DNA of 64,000 nt, taken from Mycobacterium ostraviense (GTDB lineage Bacteria > Actinomycetota > Actinomycetes > Mycobacteriales > Mycobacteriaceae). The position numbers and the translations under genes are program-made. Under the pieces are notes generated by a model. It did no database searches. It had not been told where the DNA came from and saw only the letters and a program-made list of their open reading frames with translations. The stretch spans positions 79,171 to 143,170 of the forward strand of contig NZ_NKRE01000001.1 in assembly GCF_002705925.1 (NCBI RefSeq), in the 5' to 3' direction. Numbering within the stretch: the stretch's first letter is position 1; every line of letters begins with the position of its first letter. Below, piece by piece: positions 16,498-26,659 of the stretch.

Positions 16498-16618
16498 GCA
16501 ATGTGGGTTTATTCGCTCGTTATGCGAGAGATCGTATTGGCGCGGCAGCCCCGTCGTCAACCCGCTACTCCTGTGATGTAGGTCGACCATTCCACATTGC
16601 GGGATTTAAGCCGGAATG
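16498..16618. promoter_or_regulatory. Promoter region of the SDR-IclR operon with several inverted repeats
   Basis: The 285-bp gap holds three symmetric signals: TCGCTCGTTATGCGAGAGA at 16513-16531 (six of seven arm positions pair), GCAATGTGG at 16498-16506 with its complement CCACATTGC at 16592-16600, and CATTCC at 16588-16593 with GGAATG at 16613-16618. Spacing and symmetry suit an IclR-type operator region, but no binding site is proven. Confidence 0.45.
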
Positions 16619-16764
16619 CTGACCGGATGGATCGCGGAGGTCAATCGACCGCACGGTGCCCCAGCGGCGGCCTTGACGAAGACGTCGATTAGCCGACTCG
16701 GCTTCCAGAACGGGGATACGCTGGTTGTTTCGGCGGTCGATGATGACCGAGTGGGAGTACTCCG

Positions 16765-17070
16765 ATGTCCTACCTGGTGGCCGTCCCAGAAATATTGGCT
16801 TCGTCGGCGGGGGATGTGGCGAATCTCGGCGCGGCGCTGAGCACGGCAAACGCCGCGGCCGCGACACCCACGACAACGATGCTGGCGGCGGTGGGGCCGG
16901 TGGCGACGGCGGATGGCTCCGAGGCAACGGAGGCGCCGGCGGGTCCGGCGGGTCCGGCTAAGGAGCCGGCAACGGCGGTAACGGGGGCGCCGGGGACTGT
17001 TGTTCCGCACCGACGGCCCGGCCGGGTAGCCAGTCAGGCCGCCGCGCCAGTCGAGTGTGCATCGGCCACG
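16765..17070 (+). pseudogene. PE_PGRS remnant
   Basis: The frame opens with the classical PE start MSYLVAVPEILASSAGDVAN LGAALSTANAAAATPTTTML, about 42 residues, then loses the rest of the 100-residue PE domain. The following bases read as glycine-rich PGRS sequence only in another frame (GGGGAGGDGG, GNGGAGGSGGSG). The result is a deletion and frameshift relic of a PE_PGRS gene; the 102-aa frame is not a real product. It has a normal PE start and could still express a short PE stub. Confidence 0.75.
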
Positions 17071-17098
17071 TAAATCCGCCAGGAGCCCAACCGACACG

Positions 17099-18499
17099 TC
17101 AGCGGCGCTTGGCGCCCCGCTTTTCGCGCACCCGTACGTTGATCCGGATCGGACTGCCCTCGAAACCGAATGTCTCGCGCAGCCGCCGCTCCAAGAACCG
17201 CCGGTAGCCGGCCTCCAGAAAACCGGTGGTGAACAGCACGAACGTCGGCGGCCGCGCGGTCGCCTGGGTGGCGAACAGGATGCGGGGTTGTCGGCCGCCG
17301 CGCACCGGGGGCGGCGTCGCGGCCACCACTTCCTTCAGCCAGGCGTTCAGCGGGCCGGTCGCAATCCTCGTGTCCCACGACGCCAGCGCGCTCTCCATCG
17401 CCGGCACCAGCTTCTGCACCGCCCGACCCGTCTTGGCCGAGATGTTGACTCGTTGCGCCCAGCGCACCTGCACCAGTTCGCGGTCGATCTCCCGCTCCAG
17501 CAGCTCGCGCCGGTCCTCGTTGACCAGATCCCATTTGTTGAAGGCCAACACCAGCGCCCGTCCGGCCTCGATGACCATCGACAACACCCGCTGATCCTGT
17601 TCGGTCAGCGGCTGTGACGCGTCGATCAGCACGATCGCCACCTCGGCGGAATCGATGGCCGCGTGGGTGCGCACCGACGCGTAGAACTCGTGTCCGCTGG
17701 CCTGGCCGACCTTGCGCCGCAGGCCCGCGGTGTCGACGAAACGCCACACCTTGCCGCCCATTTCGATGAGCGAATCCACCGGGTCGACCGTCGTCCCCGC
17801 GACCTCGTGCACCACCGACCGCTGATCGCCGGCGAGCTTGTTCAGCAACGAACTCTTGCCGACATTGGGTTTGCCGACGAGGGCCACCCGCCGCGGACCG
17901 CCGCCGGCCGAGGCCGACTCCCCCACCTCGGGCAGCTCGGCCAATACGTCGTCGAGCAGGTCGGCCACGCCGCGACCGTGCATTGCGCTGATCGCATGCG
18001 GCCGGCCAAGTCCCAGCGACCACAATGCGGCCGCGTCGGCTTCGCCCTTCTCGTTGTCAACCTTGTTGGCGGCCAAGAAGACTGGCTTACCCGAACGGAG
18101 CAGGATGCGCGCGGCGGCCTCGTCGGCGGCGGTGGCGCCGACAGCCGCGTCCACCACCAGAACCACCGCATCGGCGGTGCGCATCGCCACCGACGCCTGC
18201 TCGGCCACCAGTTGCTGCAGACCTTTGGCGTCCGGCTCCCATCCCCCGGTATCCTGCACGACGAACCGGCGTCCGCTCCACAGGGCGTCGTAGGACACGC
18301 GGTCACGCGTCACGCCCGGAACGTCTTGCACCACCGCCTCACGCCGGCCCAGGATCCGATTGACCAGAGTCGATTTACCGACATTGGGCCGGCCCACGAT
18401 CGCCACGACCGGCGCGGGCGCCGACTCCGACAGCTCGGCTAGCTCGGAATCGTCGACCTCCCAGTCGCTTTCGTCGGACCAGGTGCCGTCGTAGATCAT
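17099..18499 (-). CDS. der: Ribosome-assembly GTPase Der (EngA)
   Basis: The 466-aa protein has two tandem GTPase domains, the hallmark of Der: [13 protein letters not shown] (P-loop 1, about residue 36) with DTGGW and NKVD, and [13 protein letters not shown] (P-loop 2, about 210) with DTAGL and NKWD. A C-terminal KH-like domain follows, ending in the basic tail [10 protein letters not shown]. Der acts in late 50S subunit maturation and is usually essential. Its start overlaps the cmk stop by 4 bp in the parA-scpA-scpB-cmk-der operon. Length is close to Rv1713. Confidence 0.97.
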   Translation of the reverse strand: MIYDGTWSDESDWEVDDSELAELSESAPAPVVAIVGRPNVGKSTLVNRILGRREAVVQDVPGVTRDRVSYDALWSGRRFVVQDTGGWEPDAKGLQQLVAEQASVAMRTADAVVLVVDAAVGATAADEAAARILLRSGKPVFLAANKVDNEKGEADAAALWSLGLGRPHAISAMHGRGVADLLDDVLAELPEVGESASAGGGPRRVALVGKPNVGKSSLLNKLAGDQRSVVHEVAGTTVDPVDSLIEMGGKVWRFVDTAGLRRKVGQASGHEFYASVRTHAAIDSAEVAIVLIDASQPLTEQDQRVLSMVIEAGRALVLAFNKWDLVNEDRRELLEREIDRELVQVRWAQRVNISAKTGRAVQKLVPAMESALASWDTRIATGPLNAWLKEVVAATPPPVRGGRQPRILFATQATARPPTFVLFTTGFLEAGYRRFLERRLRETFGFEGSPIRINVRVREKRGAKRR

Positions 18500-19212
18500 C
18501 GCAGGGCTCCGCTACGCTGCGTCACCAACTCCAGTAGGTGATCGACGACTTGGGCCTCGGTCATGTCGCTGGTGTCGACGACGATCGCGTCGGCGGCCGC
18601 TCGCAACGGCGACACCGCGCGGGTGGAATCCAGATGGTCGCGCCGGCGCACGTCGGCCAGCACCGCGTCATAGTCGTCGGCCAGCCCGGACGCGACATTT
18701 TGATCGTTGCGGCGTCGGGCCCGGGTTTCGGCCGACGCGGTCAGAAAGATTTTCACCGGGGCATCGGGAAAAACCACGGTCCCGATGTCGCGGCCCTCCA
18801 CGACGATGCGGCCCGGCCCCTGGGCCATGGCGCGTTGCAGCTCGACCAGCCGCTCACGCACGACAGGCACCGCGGACACCGCCGACACCGCCCGGGTGAC
18901 GTCATCTCCTCGGATTTGCGCCGAAACATCTTCTCCGGAAAGGCAAAAGCTGCTCGTGTCCGGGCTGTAGCCGACCGACAACTGCGCGGTCGATGCGCAG
19001 TCCCCTACCGCCCGTGCGTCCGACGGATCGATTCCGGAGCGCAGTACCGCCAGCGTCACCATCCGGTACATCGCCCCGGTATCCAGAAATCGAGCTCCCA
19101 GCCTGCGAGCCAATCGCCTTGAGACAGACGACTTTCCGGTCCCGGCCGGACCGTCGATGGCGATGACCGCGGCCGCCACAGGCTGACGACCCGCGTGGGT
19201 TGCGTCACTCAC
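18496..19212 (-). CDS. cmk: Cytidylate kinase
   Basis: This 238-aa kinase phosphorylates CMP and dCMP to the diphosphates. The P-loop [20 protein letters not shown] is at about residues 19-38, the CMP-binding region includes [13 protein letters not shown], and [26 protein letters not shown] carries the Arg-Asp motif of this family. It overlaps the upstream pseudouridine synthase gene and the downstream der gene by 4 bp each, indicating translational coupling. It corresponds to Rv1712. Confidence 0.96.
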   Translation of the reverse strand: MSDATHAGRQPVAAAVIAIDGPAGTGKSSVSRRLARRLGARFLDTGAMYRMVTLAVLRSGIDPSDARAVGDCASTAQLSVGYSPDTSSFCLSGEDVSAQIRGDDVTRAVSAVSAVPVVRERLVELQRAMAQGPGRIVVEGRDIGTVVFPDAPVKIFLTASAETRARRRNDQNVASGLADDYDAVLADVRRRDHLDSTRAVSPLRAAADAIVVDTSDMTEAQVVDHLLELVTQRSGALR

Positions 19213-19961
19213 AGGCCCACCGCTTTGTACAGTTGGCCGATCTCGTCGCGGCCGAGCGCCCGCACACTGCCCGGGCGCTGCTTGCCCAACGTCACCGGGC
19301 CGATATCAGTGCGCACCAATGCCTCCACCGGAAATCCCGCCGCCGCCAGCAGCCGGCGCACGATTCGGTTACGTCCTTCGTGCAGCGTCACCCGCACCAA
19401 CGTCTTGCCCGGGATCGCGTCCAGCACCGCAAAACCGTCGACCCGGGCCAGCCCGTCGTCCAATTCGATTCCCGCCCTGAGCTTTTTGCCCAGCCCCCGC
19501 GGCACCGTCCCGGCCACCGTGGCCAGATAGGTCTTGGGCACCTGGTGCGAGGGATGCATCAACCGGTGCGCGAGTTCGCCGTCGTTGGTCAGCAGGATCA
19601 GTCCTTCGGTGTCCGCGTCCAGCCGACCGACATGGAAAAGATTCTTGTTGCCCCGGACTTTCCGCTCGATCAGGTCGCCGATACACGGCCGGCCGCGGTC
19701 GTCGGACATGGTCGAGTGCATGCCGCGCGGCTTGTTCAGCGCCAGGTAGACCAGCGACTCGTCGAGCACCACCCGGGCCCCGTCGACCCGGATCACCGAG
19801 ACATCCGGGTCCACCCGGGTGCCTAGCTCGGTCACCAGCTTTCCGTCGACTTCGACCCGGCCGTCGATGATCATCTTCTCCGCAGCCCGCCGGGACGCAA
19901 TTCCGGCCTGGGACAACACTTTCTGCAAACGGATACCCGGCGACTGCTCAAGCTCGACCAT
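19209..19961 (-). CDS. RluB/RsuA-family rRNA pseudouridine synthase
   Basis: The 250-aa protein begins with an S4 RNA-binding domain ([20 protein letters not shown]) and continues with the pseudouridine synthase core, whose catalytic Asp lies in [20 protein letters not shown]. The sequence [20 protein letters not shown] is the KxxRRM-type motif of the RsuA/RluB branch. The family modifies 23S or 16S rRNA; by relatedness RluB-type modification of 23S rRNA helix 80 is likely. It sits between scpB and cmk with overlapping ends and corresponds to Rv1711. Confidence 0.92.
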   Translation of the reverse strand: MVELEQSPGIRLQKVLSQAGIASRRAAEKMIIDGRVEVDGKLVTELGTRVDPDVSVIRVDGARVVLDESLVYLALNKPRGMHSTMSDDRGRPCIGDLIERKVRGNKNLFHVGRLDADTEGLILLTNDGELAHRLMHPSHQVPKTYLATVAGTVPRGLGKKLRAGIELDDGLARVDGFAVLDAIPGKTLVRVTLHEGRNRIVRRLLAAAGFPVEALVRTDIGPVTLGKQRPGSVRALGRDEIGQLYKAVGL

Positions 19962-20680
19962 CAGTCATTGTCCACGTCGAACGTCAATGTCTGGTCGGGT
20001 GGCTGGCCGCCGGAGAGCTTGATGAAACGCGGCTCGCTATCCAGCGACGCGCTCAAGTCGTCGATCGTGTCGACGTCGGGAAGCAGCGGCGCGAGATCGG
20101 GCAGCTCGGACAATGACGTCAAACCCAAACGCTCCAAGAACAAGTCGGTGGTGGCGAATGTCACCGCGCCGGTGTCCTCGTCGGTACCGACCTCGGTGAT
20201 CAGGCCGCGCGCCAACAAGGTACGCATCACGGCGTCCACATTGACCCCGCGAACCGCACTCACCCGCGCACGCGTCACCGGTTGACGGTAAGCCACGACC
20301 GCAAGGGTTTCCAGCGCGGCCCGGGTGAGCTTGGTTCGCGCTCCGTCCAGAAGCAGCTTCTCGACGTAGGGCGCGAATCGGGCGCGGGTATACAACCGCC
20401 AGCCTTCGCTGCTGTGCCGCAAATCGATGCCGCTGTCGCGTTCGGTGAGTTCGTCGGCCATCAACCGCAGTTTCGCGGCGACCCGGTAGACCGGTTGTTC
20501 GGTGGCCGTGGCCAGCGCCTCGGCGGTCACCGGGGTGTCGACGACCAGCAGCAGTGCCTCTAACACTCGTCCGAGCTCGTCGGGATCCAGCTCGGTGGGC
20601 TCAGCGCTATCCGGGATGCCCGATGAAATGGAATAGCCGAGATCTTGGTCGGCGGCATCGTCACTGGCGCGGGTCATCAT
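19961..20680 (-). CDS. scpB: Segregation and condensation protein ScpB
   Basis: ScpB is the winged-helix partner of the SMC-ScpAB condensin. The preferred start is ATG 20680, which overlaps the scpA stop (ATGA) and gives 239 aa; the frame is open upstream within scpA. Two winged-helix domains are visible (LGRVLEALLLVVDTPVTAEA LA and LTRAALETLAVVAYRQPVTR ARVSAVRGVN). The second motif is the most conserved ScpB stretch. C-terminal residues are acidic. The gene is flanked by scpA and the pseudouridine synthase gene, as in Rv1710. Confidence 0.93.
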   Translation of the reverse strand: MMTRASDDAADQDLGYSISSGIPDSAEPTELDPDELGRVLEALLLVVDTPVTAEALATATEQPVYRVAAKLRLMADELTERDSGIDLRHSSEGWRLYTRARFAPYVEKLLLDGARTKLTRAALETLAVVAYRQPVTRARVSAVRGVNVDAVMRTLLARGLITEVGTDEDTGAVTFATTDLFLERLGLTSLSELPDLAPLLPDVDTIDDLSASLDSEPRFIKLSGGQPPDQTLTFDVDND

Positions 20681-21492
20681 TGGTCTTGCACTTCCACCAA
20701 AGCTTCGTTGGTCGGCCGTTCCCCGGTCCACGAAATCTGGAGCACCCCAAGGGGCTCTGACTGGTCGAATGCTACCGCCCGCGATCGATACAGTTCGAGC
20801 AGCGCCAGGAAGCGCCCGACCACCTCGATCGGCGCCTGACAGTCGGCGACCAGCTCAGAAAATGTGGCCCATTGGCCACCGCCCCGCGTTTGCAGCATCG
20901 CGAGTAGCTGTTTGGCCTGCTCGGCGACCGAGACGGTCTGTTCGTGCAGGTGTGCGGTCGCCACCTTGGGTGCCGGCCGCGGAGTCAGGGCGACCGCGGC
21001 AATCTCGGCGAAGCGCTCGGCGTCTACGCCCAGCATCACCTCGGGCAACAGACCGGCGAACCGGTCTTCTAGTGACACCGCGCGCGGATAACTGCGCAAC
21101 GCGGTGGCCTCCAGCTCGGCGAACATCTCCGCGACATGCTTGAACGCCCGATATTGCAGCAGTCGGGCGAACAGCAGATCACGCACCTCGAGCAGGGCAA
21201 GATCCTCGTCGTCGTCGACCTGCCCGGCCGGCAACAGCCGGGCCGCTTTGAGGTCGAGCAAGGTCGCGGCGACCACCAGAAACGCCGTGGTCTCGTCCAG
21301 GTCCAGCTGGGCGCCAATGGCTTTGGTGTAGGCGATGAAGTCGTCGGTGACCTGATGCAAGGCCACTTCGGTGACATCGAGCCGGTGAGCGAAAATCAGC
21401 TGCAGCAGCAGATCGAACGGCCCCTCGAAGTTGGTCAGCCGGACCTGAAAGCCGTTCTGGGGTGCGGTGTCTGGGTTCGCGGTGTCGTTCAC
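20677..21492 (-). CDS. scpA: Segregation and condensation protein ScpA
   Basis: The 271-aa kleisin bridges the heads of SMC. It starts NGFQVRLTNFEGPFDLLLQL, the conserved ScpA N-terminal helix that contacts the SMC neck, continues with VVAATLLDLKAARLLP, and ends with a C-terminal winged helix (VVGRFLALLELYRSRAVAFD) that binds the SMC cap. It overlaps parA upstream (4 bp) and scpB downstream. It corresponds to Rv1709. Confidence 0.94.
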   Translation of the reverse strand: MNDTANPDTAPQNGFQVRLTNFEGPFDLLLQLIFAHRLDVTEVALHQVTDDFIAYTKAIGAQLDLDETTAFLVVAATLLDLKAARLLPAGQVDDDEDLALLEVRDLLFARLLQYRAFKHVAEMFAELEATALRSYPRAVSLEDRFAGLLPEVMLGVDAERFAEIAAVALTPRPAPKVATAHLHEQTVSVAEQAKQLLAMLQTRGGGQWATFSELVADCQAPIEVVGRFLALLELYRSRAVAFDQSEPLGVLQISWTGERPTNEALVEVQDQ

Positions 21493-22352
21493 ACGCCGAA
21501 TCGGTCGATGAACTCGCGGGCCAGGGCACGGTAGGCCACGGCACCGCCGGACTTGGGCGCCCAGGTCGTGATGGGTTCGCCCGCGACGGTGGTCTCGGGG
21601 AAACGCACCGTACGGGTGATCACGGTATCGAACACTAGGTCACCGAACCGCTCGACGACGCGGGCCATCACCTCGCGGGCGTTGACGGTGCGCGGGTCAT
21701 AACGGGTCAGCAGGATGCCGCTGATCTCCAGCTTGGGGTTCAGCCGGTCGCGCACCTTGTCGACCGTGTCGGTCAGCAACGCCAGGCCGCGCAGCGAGAA
21801 GAACTCGCACTCGGTCGGGATGACCACACCGTCTGCGCAGGCCAGCCCGTTGACAGTGAGCAGACCCAACGACGGCTGGCAGTCGATGAGCACATAGTCG
21901 TAGCGGTCCAGCACCGGGTACAGCGCCCGGCCCAGGGTCTGCTCCCGGCCAACCTCATTGACCAGCTGGATCTCCGCGGCCGACAGGTCGATATTGCTGG
22001 GCACCAGATCCATGTCCTTGATCCGAGTGTGAATCAGCACGTCGCCGATCGACACGCGCGGCTCCACCAGCACGTTGTGGATAGTCTTTTCCAGCTCGTA
22101 GTGCGGGACACCCAGGCCCGCGGACAACGCCCCCTGCGGGTCCATGTCCACCAGCAGGACCCGCCGGCCGTACTCGGCCAACGCGGCACCCAGGTTGATG
22201 GTCGACGTGGTTTTCCCGACGCCGCCCTTCTGGTTGCACATCGCCACCACCTTGGCCGGCCCGTGTGCGGTCCGCGGCACCGGGTCAGGAACCGCCCGCG
22301 GCGGTCGTCCGGTCAGGCTGACTTGGATGCCGCTGTCGGGGTGGTCGGTCAT
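21489..22352 (-). CDS. parA: ParA-family ATPase of the scpAB operon
   Basis: The ATG at 22352 gives 287 aa; a TTG at 22445 would extend it to 318 aa, the length annotated for Rv1708, but the added part lacks clear conservation. The deviant Walker A is CNQKGGVGKTTSTINLGAAL, followed by LLVDMDPQGALSAGLG and YVLIDCQPSLGLLTVNGL (Walker B). It is a second-type chromosomal ParA, with no parB nearby; its partners are more likely condensin ScpAB or cell-division factors. It is the first gene of the operon leading to der. Confidence 0.9.
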   Translation of the reverse strand: MTDHPDSGIQVSLTGRPPRAVPDPVPRTAHGPAKVVAMCNQKGGVGKTTSTINLGAALAEYGRRVLLVDMDPQGALSAGLGVPHYELEKTIHNVLVEPRVSIGDVLIHTRIKDMDLVPSNIDLSAAEIQLVNEVGREQTLGRALYPVLDRYDYVLIDCQPSLGLLTVNGLACADGVVIPTECEFFSLRGLALLTDTVDKVRDRLNPKLEISGILLTRYDPRTVNAREVMARVVERFGDLVFDTVITRTVRFPETTVAGEPITTWAPKSGGAVAYRALAREFIDRFGV

Positions 22353-22533
22353 ACCCGGTCGCGGCTGAGGGTGACGGGCGTCAGGGTGGACATCGCAGAA
22401 AAGTCTAACGGCTCCGTCCGCCTGCGCCGGGAGACCCGCGGGCAACTATGGGAGCTATGCCGTCGTCGGCAGCCCCGGAGACGGCGGCGCTGTGACATGC
22501 TTCTCCGGCAAGGCACATTTCTTGGGAGTTGCC

Positions 22534-24093
22534 ATGGACGACACGACGACCGGCCGGCGAAGCAATTCCGATCAGCTCGATGCCGGGCTGCTGCGGATCG
22601 CCGGGGTGTGTGTCCTGGGTTCAATGATGTCGATCGTGGACACGACGGTGGTCACCGTCGCGCAGCGCACCTTCGTCGCCACGTTCCACACCACTCAAGC
22701 CATGGTCGCCTGGACCATGACCGGCTACACACTTGCTTTGGCGGCGGTGATCCCGCTGGCCGGTTGGGTAGCCGACCGGTTCGGTACCAAGCGGCCCTTC
22801 ATGGGTTCGCTGCTCGCGTTCACCGTCGGCTCACTGCTGTGCGCGATGGCGCCGAACATCACCATGCTGGTCGTGTTTCGGGTGGTGCAGGGCCTCGGCG
22901 GCGGCATGCTGATGCCGCTGGTTCTCACCATCCTCACCCGACAGGCGGGCCCCCGGCGGCTCGGGCGGGTGCTGGCCATCTTGGGCATTCCGATGCTGCT
23001 CGGCCCGGTCTTCGGCCCGGTTCTGGGCGGCTGGCTGATCGACAGCTACGGATGGCAATGGATCTTCTGGATCAACCTCCCGATCGGGCTGGTCACACTG
23101 CTGCTTGCGGCAATCGTCTTCCCGGGGGATCGGCCGACACCGTCAGAGTCATTCGACGTCCTCGGCATGCTGCTGCTCTCCCCCGGCCTAGCCACATTCC
23201 TGTACGGGGTGTCCGTCGTTCCCGCGCGCGGAACGGTGACCGACCGCCATGTGTGGATACCGGCCGCGCTCGGTCTGGCGTTGATCGTCGGGTTCGTCTT
23301 ACATGCCGGCTACCGCGCCGAGCATCCGCTGATCGATCTGCGGTTGTTCACCAACCGCATGGTCGCACTTGCCAACTCGGCGATGTTTCTGTTCGCCGTC
23401 TCCTTTTTTGGCGCCGGGCTGCTATTCCCGAGCTACTTCCAGGAGTTGCTGCACCAGACACCGTTGGGGGCCGGGATGAGCATGGTCCCGAGGGGAATCG
23501 GCGCCATGGTGACCATGCCGCTGGCCGGATCCATGATGGACAAACGCGGACCCGGCAAGATCCTGCTTGCCGGTGTGACGCTGATCGGCGCGGGCATGGG
23601 CATCTTCGCCTACGGCGTCGCCAGCCAAGCGGCTTACCTGCCGACACTGCTCATCGGATTGACGATCATGGGCCTGGGCATGGGATTGACGATGATGCCG
23701 CTTTCCGCCGCCGCGGTGCAGACCCTGGCCCCGCATCACATCGCGCGGGGTTCGACGCTGGTCAGTGTCAATCAGCAGGTGGGCGCATCGGTGGGAACCG
23801 CCTTGATGTCGATGATCCTGACCAGCCAGTTCAATCGCAGCGAAAACGTCTCCGCCGCCCGCAAGATCGCCGACCTGCAAGAGGACGCGGCGCGGCGCGG
23901 GGTACCGGTCGACCCGTCGTCGATACCGCCGCAGGCACTCAACCCTGACTTCAAAGGCAATGTGCTGCATGATCTTTCGCATGCATACAGCGTGGTGTTC
24001 GCGGCAGCGGTGGTGCTGGTGGCGTTGACACTTGTCCCGGTGGCGTTTCTGCCGCGCAAGCCCGCGGGCCAGCTGCCAACGAGTGTGAAATAA
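22534..24093 (+). CDS. MFS drug exporter, DHA2 (14-helix) family
   Basis: The ATG at 22534 follows GGGAG and gives 519 aa. The protein has about 14 membrane helices, motif A GWVADRFGTKRPFMG in the first cytoplasmic loop, the acidic D1 motif IVDTTVVTVAQRTF in helix 1, and motif C GIPMLLGPVFGPVLGGWLID of drug-proton antiporters. The EmrB/QacA group exports hydrophobic drugs by proton exchange. Nothing of this kind stands here in H37Rv, where a sulfate-permease-like gene (Rv1707) precedes parA, so the position is lineage-specific. It is divergent from parA across a short gap that must hold both promoters. Confidence 0.9.
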   Translation: MDDTTTGRRSNSDQLDAGLLRIAGVCVLGSMMSIVDTTVVTVAQRTFVATFHTTQAMVAWTMTGYTLALAAVIPLAGWVADRFGTKRPFMGSLLAFTVGSLLCAMAPNITMLVVFRVVQGLGGGMLMPLVLTILTRQAGPRRLGRVLAILGIPMLLGPVFGPVLGGWLIDSYGWQWIFWINLPIGLVTLLLAAIVFPGDRPTPSESFDVLGMLLLSPGLATFLYGVSVVPARGTVTDRHVWIPAALGLALIVGFVLHAGYRAEHPLIDLRLFTNRMVALANSAMFLFAVSFFGAGLLFPSYFQELLHQTPLGAGMSMVPRGIGAMVTMPLAGSMMDKRGPGKILLAGVTLIGAGMGIFAYGVASQAAYLPTLLIGLTIMGLGMGLTMMPLSAAAVQTLAPHHIARGSTLVSVNQQVGASVGTALMSMILTSQFNRSENVSAARKIADLQEDAARRGVPVDPSSIPPQALNPDFKGNVLHDLSHAYSVVFAAAVVLVALTLVPVAFLPRKPAGQLPTSVK

Positions 24094-24187
24094 CCTGCCG
24101 CTCGTTCAACGCCGCCAACACCCGGGCGGGTTCACCCGGGCCAGGCGCCAGCGCCTCAACACGGTGCTTGGTGGATATGCTTGCACG

Positions 24188-25207
24188 ATGACATCGCGGG
24201 AAGGACCGTCGCACATAGCCAGCGAAAATCCGCAACGGTTGCCGACGAAACGCGACGTGGAAACCAGCATGGCCGCACTGGCGAGTGTTGCCAAGTCCGA
24301 CGGTCTCTCAGCAGTCGATGAGAGCCTCCTGAAAGCCGCAAGCAGGTATCTGGCTGACGACGACATCGACTGGAGGAAGGTTGCCGAGCGACCGGCCGAC
24401 GTAATAACGACGGCCACACTCGAATCCGATGTTGCCAAACGCTGCGTGTTGTTCCTGATGACCGCCGCAATTTTCGCGCACGGCAGCATTCAGCTGCCGA
24501 GAGTCGAGGCGAGCCTGAAGATCGCGAGGACGCTCGGTTGTTATGAGGGGTTCCTCGATGACCTACTCGACATTGCCCGCGGACGCGAATTCATCGGGGC
24601 CATGCGAATCAGGGCAAAGCTCATGAGCAGCCACGGCACGTCCCGTATTCAGGTGCTGAAGGGCTTCTGGGACAACATGTCCGGTTATCTCGGGCTTTCG
24701 ACCGACCCGGTGCTGGCTGCGTCCTATCACAAGCTGGGCCTGCTCGAACCGGGGTTGCTCGGACGCGAACTCTGGGCCCACTATGTTCGGAACAACCTGA
24801 GGTTTCCCGGTGAAAAAGGCACCATGGGCGAATTCATTGTTTCGCATGACGTGGCTCATGTCTTGTCCGCCTATTCGACGGAACCTGCCGGTGAAATTCT
24901 TGCCGGAGCGTTCACCGTCGGATACAAGGCCCGCAATCCATTTGCACCGCTGCTGCTGGTGCTCCTGCAGTTTCAGGCCGGCATAAAAATTGACTTTCGG
25001 TCCGAGGCGCTGACCGGATCACTCGATCCCGCCGGCTATATGGATGCTTTTCGGCGCGGCCTCGAATGCAATGCTGACCTTACCTACGGGAGTTGGGACT
25101 GGCGACGCTACGCCGAGGTGCCGGTGGCGGAGCTTCGCGAGCAGTTGGCGATTCCACCACAAGCCGCGCCGGCCGTTGCGGGCGGCACGTATCAAGAAGT
25201 CCTGTGA
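24188..25207 (+). CDS. TerB-like / COQ4-like two-domain protein
   Basis: From ATG 24188 the product is 339 aa. Residues about 20-120 form an all-helical stretch (MAALASVAKSDGLSAVDESL and VLFLMTAAIFAHGSIQLPRV) resembling TerB-like domains. The second half holds FIVSHDVAHVLSAYSTEPAG E, which has the HDxxH-x(10-11)-E metal pattern and glycine context of COQ4, the ubiquinone-biosynthesis organiser, now known to carry a catalytic metal. Mycobacteria use menaquinone, so classical ubiquinone synthesis is not expected. Assignment rests on motif resemblance only; the function is unknown. It follows the MFS gene by 95 bp on the same strand. Confidence 0.6.
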   Translation: MTSREGPSHIASENPQRLPTKRDVETSMAALASVAKSDGLSAVDESLLKAASRYLADDDIDWRKVAERPADVITTATLESDVAKRCVLFLMTAAIFAHGSIQLPRVEASLKIARTLGCYEGFLDDLLDIARGREFIGAMRIRAKLMSSHGTSRIQVLKGFWDNMSGYLGLSTDPVLAASYHKLGLLEPGLLGRELWAHYVRNNLRFPGEKGTMGEFIVSHDVAHVLSAYSTEPAGEILAGAFTVGYKARNPFAPLLLVLLQFQAGIKIDFRSEALTGSLDPAGYMDAFRRGLECNADLTYGSWDWRRYAEVPVAELREQLAIPPQAAPAVAGGTYQEVL

Positions 25208-25391
25208 AGCACCAGGCGTCGCTATTGAACGCACGCCGCTAATTGCCGGAACCGACACCCGGGCCAGACATTAGACGAGCGATGATTTTACCTTCGTTAA
25301 AATAACTACTCCTACCGGGGGGTTTAACAAATCGGTAATTTCAGTTCGGCCTCCGCGCCGCAGGGACGGCGGATACAAACTAATGCACTGA

Positions 25392-25419
25392 TTGCCGACA
25401 TCTTGCCGACATCGATGTC
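25392..25419. promoter_or_regulatory. Tandem 11-mer and palindrome upstream of PPE genes
   Basis: TTGCCGACATC occurs twice in tandem (25392-25402 and 25403-25413) and runs into the 12-bp palindrome GACATCGATGTC (25408-25419). The surrounding 400-bp gap is unusually AT-rich near 25285-25330, with a small hairpin ATTTTA/TAAAAT at 25285-25303. It is probably the promoter region of the PPE genes; no factor can be named. Confidence 0.4.
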
Positions 25420-25611
25420 GCGACCGGCCGCGTCAGTCCCCAGCGCAAGGTGGTACCGATGACCGTCAATTCCTCTGCCAACGACGTTGATTGGTCTCGT
25501 CACGTCGCTTCCCCACGCTCAGCCCGGGTCGGCGGCGGGCCATCGGCCATCGCGATCGGCCGGTAGGCCTTGCCCGGCGTACACATTTCCCCTGCTGCCG
25601 GGAGTCGCCTC

Positions 25612-26607
25612 ATGGCCGGCAGCATCGGCCCCGGCCTGCTGTCCGACTTCGCGGCGTTGCCGCCCGAGATCAATTCCGGGCGGATGTACAGCGGCCCCGG
25701 ATCGGGGCCCCTGATGGCCGCCGCGGCGGCGTGGGACCGCCTGGCGGATGACCTGGAGACTGCCGCGGCTTCCTACGGTTCGCTGATCCTTGAGCTGACC
25801 GGCCTGCAGTGGCGCGGTCCGGCAGCCGATGCGATGGTGGCTTCCGTTCTGCCATTTGTCAGTTGGCTGAATACCACGGCGGCACTTGCCGAGCAGGCCG
25901 CAATGCAGGCGCCAACAGGGCTTTATTGATGGCACTCGTCGCGACCAATTGGTTCGGGCAAAACACCCCGGTGATCGCGCCCGCCGAAGCCCACTACGCC
26001 GACATGTGGGTACAAGACGCCACCGCCATGCACGAATACGCCGCCGCTGCGGCGCTCGCCTCGGTATTGACGCCGTTCACGACGCCACCGAAGGTCACCA
26101 ACCTCTATCCGGCGTCGATTCCGTGGGACACCCTGCTCAAGTACTGGGCGACGGTTCTGGACGCCTTGGCCATCTCCGAGGCGTTCATTACGACGGCGGC
26201 GGCCTGACCCTCAATGGCCTGCCGTTCGCCGGAGCGATGTTGTGGTCCAACGCCGAAGTGCCGGCCACCGCGGCCGAGGTGGCGGCCGGCGTGCCCGGCG
26301 CCGCCGCGGCGTGGGGCTTGTCGCAAGTGGGCGCCGGGCCGGTGGCGATCAGTGCGGGTCTGGCCGTCAAGGTCGGGCCGATGTCGGTGCCACCGGGGTG
26401 GAGCCCGCTGCCCTCGGCCGCAGACGCCAAGGTGGCGACGATAATCGGCTCGTGGCGTCCGGGGCCGCCGTCCGGGCCGGTGAATGGTCGGGCCTGCTGC
26501 CGGGCGTATCACCTGCACGGTCGAGAGCGGCTGAGGCCGGCGGAAACTTCGGCCGCCGATATGGATCACGGATCCGGGTGACGTGTCGCCCACCCAACGC
26601 CGGATAA
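25612..26607 (+). pseudogene. PPE gene broken by deletions and frameshifts
   Basis: The start [26 protein letters not shown] is a normal PPE N-terminus. The first frame ends at 25929, after a deletion of roughly 20 codons where other PPE proteins read AAAAFE...VPPPVIAANR. The match resumes one frame away with [20 protein letters not shown], ends at 26207, and resumes again in a third frame with LNGLPFAGAMLWSNAEVPAT and the SVP signature MSVPPGWSP. The C-terminal [10 protein letters not shown] with TAA at 26605 lies in yet another frame. It occupies the PPE23 position. Several independent lesions argue for true decay rather than sequencing error. Confidence 0.8.
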
Positions 26608-26659
26608 CCGGTTTGGTGATCGACGTGGCGAGCCGCCACAAGGTAAGGAGCTCATAGCG

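Noticed and set aside
22029..23948. 639-aa plus-strand frame across parA and the MFS gene
   Set aside because: It is an arginine/glycine-rich shadow of parA (antisense) and of the MFS gene (other frame); no domain is visible.
25809..26207. A separate 132-aa gene in the PPE region
   Set aside because: It is the middle part of the broken PPE gene in a shifted frame, not an independent start.
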